DNA of 64,000 nt from Salvia splendens. Lineage: Eukaryota > Streptophyta > Magnoliopsida > Lamiales > Lamiaceae. This document shows, one piece after another, positions 59,673 through 64,000 of the stretch (its first letter is position 1; each line of letters starts with the position of its first letter). Below the pieces are notes generated by a model that did not search any database, was not told the origin of the DNA, and was given only the letters and a program-made list of their open reading frames with translations. Both the position numbers and the translations under genes were made by a program. The stretch lies in assembly GCF_004379255.2 (NCBI RefSeq), contig NC_056052.1, forward strand, positions 8,239,708 to 8,303,707, written 5' to 3'.

Positions 59673-60747
59673 ACTCCCCCACGGTTGAAATCCACCTTGT
59701 CCTCAAGGTGGGCACCATGAAGCAACGATGAGTGTCGAGGAATCCTCCTGGGTCAAACATACACCGAATAGTTGAGCGTCTCCCTGTATCAATGAGTCCA
59801 TGAATGCTCAAGCATAGAGTGTCATTTTGCGGAGGAATCAACTGGGCATCGGCGTCGAAGAAAGTTGATCGATGATTAATACTTGTAACATCACCAACAT
59901 GCCAAACCACATATACACAGGCAATTGCCTTCTTCATATCCTCAATGGAACCATCTTCGTCCTCTTTCAACAAAAAAGAATCAATCTTGTTGCTCAACAT
60001 TGTAATATCCAACCTGTTATGCTCCACCACATGTATAGGTTCTCGGCAAGTAAAAACAACATTACATGGATCATCTATGCCATCTTTACTACCATAAATT
60101 GGTCCACTAACATCAACACTAGAATGAATAACATTTTTTTCCTCTTTATCATTGTCAACGACAATTAATTCCATTGAGTCATACCCGAAATTGGAGTCGC
60201 ACGACAGAGATATTGTGGCTGGTGGAGGCGGGATAGCAACGACAACAGGCAGCGAGCTTCTAGATGGATCGTGATGGAGATCAGCTGGGGCGGCGGCGGT
60301 CATCTGTGGTAGGGGACACGATACCGGCTCCGTGTACATGACACTGGCTGTAGGGTCTGGTGGAGGTCGTGTCGCGGCGTGTGGATCGCCCAGGCAGCGT
60401 TTGTTTGCATCCATCCGAGACGTCAATTGCTTGATAGTAGCAGTCAAACGCTCGAGCTGTGAAGCCAAGGCAGCCACCATTAGGTTCGGTTCAGACTCCG
60501 GCGTCACTGGATCACGTGGCATGTTGAGAGGCTCCATATGGCCGACATCGTTGGTCGTTGGGAAACATTGCCAATCTGGTTGATCGGGTGGTTGCGGATA
60601 TAACAATGGTGAGTCTGGATAGGAGTATCCGAATTGCACGTTCTGGCTCTGGAGGTACCAACAAGATGTGGGGCTCGGCATGGGTAGTGGCGAGAGGAAC
60701 GGTCTATTGAACTGGCGATGGACGTAGTCAGTGTAGGTGTATGACAT
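59629..60747 (-). CDS. Element-encoded 372-residue ORF, unknown function
   Basis: This open frame starts just inside the internal second-family region. It has a Pro/Tyr-rich N-terminus, a coiled coil at about residues 88-110 (ALASQLERLTATIKQLTSRM), a Pro-rich middle, and a conserved-looking DITMLSNKIDSFLLKEDEDG segment. No protease, zinc knuckle or RT. A shorter broken copy of the same protein lies at 58452-59332. Its position after the PBS suggests a gag-like structural role, but there is no sequence proof. The last residues are leucines from the (AAT)n run inside the LTR. Confidence 0.5.
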   Translation of the reverse strand: MSYTYTDYVHRQFNRPFLSPLPMPSPTSCWYLQSQNVQFGYSYPDSPLLYPQPPDQPDWQCFPTTNDVGHMEPLNMPRDPVTPESEPNLMVAALASQLERLTATIKQLTSRMDANKRCLGDPHAATRPPPDPTASVMYTEPVSCPLPQMTAAAPADLHHDPSRSSLPVVVAIPPPPATISLSCDSNFGYDSMELIVVDNDKEEKNVIHSSVDVSGPIYGSKDGIDDPCNVVFTCREPIHVVEHNRLDITMLSNKIDSFLLKEDEDGSIEDMKKAIACVYVVWHVGDVTSINHRSTFFDADAQLIPPQNDTLCLSIHGLIDTGRRSTIRCMFDPGGFLDTHRCFMVPTLRTRWISTVGELIRLLLLLLLLLFS

Positions 60748-60791
60748 GATGGCGGAAATACGGAGGATGACCTCTCAATGAAAGCACCAGA

Positions 60792-60971
60792 TGATACGAG
60801 GGTACTCGTATCGGTCCCGGCAGCGCGAGGTCGCCGGAGAAGGGTTAGGTTCGTTTGCGGGATCCTCCCATCGAGCAGCCTAGGGTTCTCGGTCAATTAA
60901 GGTTTGACGAGATGATACGAGGGTACTCGTATCGGTCCCGGCAGCGCGAGGTCGCTGGAGAAGGGTTAGGT
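60792..60971 (-). repeat. Two truncated tandem LTR starts
   Basis: TGATACGAGGGTACTCGTAT begins at 60792 and again at 60913. The first copy runs 121 bp and the second about 59 bp before switching into internal sequence. Confidence 0.8.
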
Positions 60972-61277
60972 TCGGTTCAGACTCCGGCGTCACTGGATCA
61001 CGTGGCATGTTGAGAGGCTCCATATGGCTGACATCGTTGGTCGTTGGGAAACATTGCCAATCTGGTTGATCGGGTGGTTGCGGATATAACAATGGCGAGT
61101 CTGGATAGGAGTATCCGACTTGCACGTTCTGGCTCTGAAGGTACCAACAAGATGTGGGGCTCGGCATGGGCAGTGGCGAGAGGAACGGTCTATTGAACTG
61201 GCGATGGACGTAGTCAGTGTAAGTATATGACATGATGGCGGAAATACGGAGGATGACCTCTCAATGAAAGCACCAGA

Positions 61278-61578
61278 TGATACGAGTAAACTCATATCGA
61301 GAGATAACTGTGAGATCGCGGAGAAGATGATGGTTCGTTCGCGGGATCCTCCCGTCGAGCAACCAACTATCGTTCAACTAGAGTTTTTGATAAATAAAAG
61401 ACAATAAAAAGGATAAATTGTATTTCTTCAATGAATGATTCAAAAGATAACAAAAGCTCCTATTTATAATACTCTCTAATAACCTAACTTAGTGATCAAG
61501 AAATAGGAAAGATATGCTAAATCAATAATATATAAAATAATAAAGATATGAGAATATCTTGTAGATATACTCGTATCA
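61278..61578 (-). repeat. LTR (5') of the nested element
   Basis: 301 bp; followed by the GAGGA duplication and the resumed formin sequence. Confidence 0.92.
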
Positions 61579-62345
61579 GAGGAAGAGGGAAGAGAGTTAT
61601 GACTGCGGTGCTTGCATTAGTCGGCGTTACCTCGGCGCTCTGCGCGGCCGCGATGTTTTTCGGCTGCCGGAAATTCAAGAAACTGCGGAGGAAACAGAGG
61701 AGGAGGGGCTTGTCCAAGTTTGTGAGCTCGGTGAAGAAGGTAACATCCGATCCCGGCCCTGGCCCTGATCTTTTCTACCTCAATTCGCTGGAATCTGCTT
61801 TGATCTGCTTTGGAACCGGAGAATAACACGCCGATACCGTTGGCGTGTCTAAAGAACAACGCCAGCACGGAAGGCGTGTTTCACTTATCCCACGCCAGTG
61901 TAGAATATCTCTCTAAATTGAAACACGCCGGTGGTGAAGGCGTTTTTTACAATAACACGCCAACCAACTTGGCGTGTTTTAACAAACACAGTATTTCAAT
62001 ACAATACGACGTCATGCAGTTCTAAATTGTAAGCCGCCAATGCGGGTGGCGTCTTCTTTAATAAACACGCCAATGTGGGTGGCGTTTTTCCCATGTATGG
62101 AAGAGATAACAAAATGAGTACATTTACGTTATTTTAAACGTAAAGTACCCTACAAACCCGATTTTCTCCTAGATCAAGCACTTATAGTGAGACAACCTTA
62201 AATGGAAAATTGATCATATATGGACGAAAGGAGTAGTTGAGAAAATAAAGTAAAAGAGATATTTTTTACTTAAAAGGAAAATGAATTACTTATGGTGGGA
62301 CATCCCAAAAAGAAAAATGAATTGCTTATGGTGGGAAGGATGGAG

Positions 62346-62669
62346 TATTATAGTACAATATGCATATACCCAATGGCTGATCTAGCGGGGCAGGAGGGGG
62401 CGACTAGATGGCCTAAATTTTCTCTTGCATCAAGTCGAAAATAGTATATCCGCCCCTTCGTGGAATGTAGCAATATATTTGTTTTCAATAAATTTCATAT
62501 AAAAAGTAGTCCAATAGTTTAGTTATTAGGTTTTAATAAAGATGTCTAGCGTTCAACCCTCAACAAGAACATATTTTTTTCAATTCTTTACTTTTTTATT
62601 TTATCAATTAATATTTCTTGTTATTATAAAAATAAAACCTTTAATTACTTTATGAATTAAAAACTTATA
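62346..62669. other. Spacer, nothing firmly recognised
   Basis: A segment at 62505-62560 (TAGTTTAGTTATTAGG ... GCGTTCAACCC) has a weak Pol III A/B-box look and could be an old SINE. No gene. Confidence 0.35.
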
Positions 62670-62913
62670 CTCCCTCCGGGCTCCGTCCCTTTGTAGCAGA
62701 GACGTTTCTTTTTGGCACGAGATTTAAGAAAAGTTGTGTTAAATGAGTTAAGTAAATAAATAATAAAGTAGGAAAGGAAAAAGTAGATAGATGAAGAGAG
62801 AAGAAAGTAAGAGAGAAGAAAAGCTGTTACTTTTTGCCAAAAAAGGAAACGACTCAGCTACAGTTGGACAACCCAAAAAAGAATACGACTCAGCTACAGA
62901 GGGACGGATGGAG
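62670..62913. mobile_element. Stowaway-like MITE
   Basis: It begins CTCCCTCCGGGCTCCGTCCC and ends CTACAGAGGGACGGATGGAG between TA dinucleotides. A 6-bp GGGCTC insertion sits in the left TIR. Confidence 0.75.
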
Positions 62914-63052
62914 TATTAATTTGCAAATATTATTTTTTAATATTTATTTTTAGTTAAAATCACTGTTAATACTTATAATTCGTGATCTGTATTGCATTTT
63001 ATTCTACGTAACAAAATAAACAAAAATCTATATATTTACCGCTTTACTTATA

Positions 63053-63304
63053 CTTCCTCCGTACCACAATAATTGTCACTCTTATTATGGGCACAAATTT
63101 TAAGAAATGTAAAGAAAAGTTGGTTGGAAAAGTTAGTGGAATGTGAGACCAACTTTTTTATATTGGTTTTTAAAAATATGTGAGTGAAGTGAGTTAGTGG
63201 AATATGTGACCTACTTACCATTTATGGTAAAAAATTAAGTGTGACAATTATTGTGGGACGGACCGAAATGGAAAAAAGTGACAATTATTGTGGGACGAAA
63301 GGAG
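63053..63304. mobile_element. Stowaway-like MITE
   Basis: TIRs are CTTCCTCCGTACCACAATAA and inverted CTCCTTTCGTCCCACAATAA, extended by TTGTCACT, flanked by TA. Confidence 0.78.
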
Positions 63305-63467
63305 TATCACTTTTGTAAATAATATATACAATGATTTTTAATGTATATAATATTTAAAATGGTTTTATATTTTTAGATGAATAATAAGTACATATTTGCA
63401 GGTTAATTCATGTTTATATTTTGTTAACGAAGGATGAAGCCAATGCTACTTAAATACAAATATATTA

Positions 63468-63719
63468 CTCCCTCTGTCCACGAATATGAGTCTCGTTTTT
63501 CCATTTTGGTCTGTCCACGAATAGGAGCCTCGGTTCATAATTACCATAAATGGTAAAGAGACCTCATATTCAACTAACTCATTCCACTCACATATCATTT
63601 ACAACTAATATATACAAGCGAGACCCCTATTCCACTAACTTTATTCCACCCACTTTTCTTAACATTCTTTAAAACCCGTGCCGGATAGAAATGAGACTCA
63701 TATTCGTGGACGAAGTGAG
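63468..63719. mobile_element. Stowaway-like MITE
   Basis: TIRs are CTCCCTCTGTCCACGAATAT and inverted CTCACTTCGTCCACGAATAT, extended by GAGTCTC, flanked by TA. Confidence 0.78.
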
Positions 63720-63731
63720 TATTATTTATTA

Positions 63732-63989
63732 CTCCCTCCTTTCCATAGTAGTGGAGCCATTTTGTTATTTTGGTATGTTCTATAGTAGATGAGTCATTTT
63801 CTTTTTTTTTTTAGTAAAAGTCAACACAGTTCTTATCACTTACTTTACTCTCTCTTACTATATTCACTTTTCATTTTTCTACCTTTTTAATTTTCTACTT
63901 TATTTTTCATTTACTTAACTCACTTAACATCATTTTTCTTAATCTTCGTGCCGTAAAAAAATACTTCCACTACCATAGAACGGAGGGAG
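63732..63989. mobile_element. Stowaway-like MITE
   Basis: TIRs are CTCCCTCCTTTCCATAGTAG and inverted CTCCCTCCGTTCTATGGTAG, flanked by TA. It lies 12 bp after the previous MITE. Confidence 0.78.
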
Positions 63990-64000
63990 TATATTAATAA

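Larger units (their letters stand above)
58121..61578 (-). mobile_element. Chimeric non-autonomous LTR retroelement
   Basis: Outer LTRs are 58121-58421 and 61278-61578 (301 bp each, TGATACGAG...GTATCA, few differences), with GAGGA duplicated at 58116-58120 and 61579-61583. Minus orientation: the PBS-like TGGTGCTTTCATTGAGAG lies just inside the right LTR and a GTGGGGGAGT tract inside the left. The interior contains a second LTR type: 59350-59672 nearly complete, 60792-60912 partial and 60913-60971 partial. Two copies of internal sequence are also present. No RT or integrase is encoded. Confidence 0.85.
57782..61826 (+). pseudogene. Formin (group I FH) N-terminal fragment, split by an LTR element
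   Basis: The first part (57782-58120, 113 codons) has a signal peptide (MGHLLHVIFIIIVFFLISF), a short linker with FEKFRVLLGLKSK and a Pro/Ala-rich wall-facing stretch (ASPAPAPGLGIATPAPSP). The second (61584-61826) has a basic stop, a transmembrane segment (AVLALVGVTSALCAAAMFFG), a Lys/Arg cluster and the group I formin signature GPDLFYLNSLE, then a stop after 8 further residues. The frame is kept across the LTR insertion if one GAGGA copy is discounted. Group I formins link membrane or wall to actin; FH1 and FH2 are absent, so the ancestral captured ORF encoded only about 193 residues of membrane anchor. Confidence 0.82.
57276..62168 (+). mobile_element. Pack-MULE (Mutator-like) carrying a formin 5' fragment
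   Basis: Target duplication CTAGATCAA lies at 57266-57274 and 62169-62177 (a tenth base differs, T/G). TIRs of about 165 bp (57276-57442 and 62003-62168) differ at about a dozen positions and begin GAGAAAATCGGGTTT. Inside the TIRs both arms carry repeated ACGCC...GGCGT palindromic modules. The centre holds host-like formin sequence, split by an LTR element (58121-61578). Removing that insert leaves about 1.4 kb. No transposase is present. Long TIRs, a 9-bp duplication and a captured exon together define a Pack-MULE. Confidence 0.88.
57076..62345. mobile_element. Stowaway-like MITE split by the Pack-MULE
   Basis: The left end CTCCACCATCCCATTATAAG follows TA. The right end CTTATGGTGGGAAGGATGGAG precedes TA. 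The Mutator-like insertion at 57276-62168 separates the halves. Confidence 0.6.

Noticed and set aside
59075..61295. Nested full LTR insertions inside 58121-61578
   Set aside because: Inner LTRs lack target duplications and are joined at microhomologies, so a chimera fits better.

Overview
The window is nuclear DNA from a flowering plant. It has GT-AG introns, plant-only gene families (ROP, RABA, WOX, NCL), AT-rich spacers and a dense load of transposable elements. The repeated CTCCCTCCGTCC-type Stowaway ends and the overall repeat style suggest an asterid, perhaps Lamiales such as Salvia. That placement is an impression, not a demonstrated result.

Host genes are sparse. From left to right they are: the 5' part of an NCL-type Na+/Ca2+ exchanger (minus strand, running off the left edge, 78-3388); a MOZART1/GIP gamma-tubulin complex gene (minus, 17131-17319); a GDSL esterase/lipase now a pseudogene (minus, 28893-31272); a seven-exon ROP small GTPase (plus, 38965-40599); a WOX9-type homeobox gene (plus, 45654-47313); a RABA1-class Rab GTPase (minus, 50100-51238); and a fragment of an ECR1-like NEDD8-activating E1 subunit (minus, about 54810-55160).

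The rest is mostly mobile DNA. PIF/Harbinger elements with TTA/TAA target duplications lie at 5024-6112, 6675-8264, 15874-17070 and 17972-19801. A fifth, with a decayed right end, lies at 51928-53834, and a partial copy at 4365-4955. Three of these carry the Myb/SANT-like ORF1, intact only at 18471-19469. Two others have kept the same family ends but carry tandem 73-bp units in place of ORF1. Each unit pairs a plant snRNA upstream sequence element (GTCCCACATCG) with a TATA box at Pol II snRNA spacing.

A young Ty3/gypsy Tat-type derivative occupies 20663-28143. It has apparently identical 652-bp LTRs, a CTCTT duplication, gag, an almost wholly deleted pol, and a spliced antisense extra ORF. 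A decayed Ty1/copia element occupies 32153-37108. At 57276-62168 a Mutator-like element has captured the 5' end of a formin gene. It lies inside a Stowaway element, and its formin fragment is itself split by a chimeric non-autonomous LTR element. Further elements are a second MULE (9893-11139), hAT-type elements with 8-bp duplications (41943-42924, 55482-56483), a small hAT-like insert in the GDSL gene, and more than 20 Stowaway-like MITEs.

The host genes do not form a functional cluster. ROP, RABA and MOZART1 act in polarity, membrane traffic and microtubule nucleation respectively, but their closeness looks accidental. The main interest lies in what the transposons have picked up: promoter-like arrays, a formin 5' end, and palindromic repeat modules.
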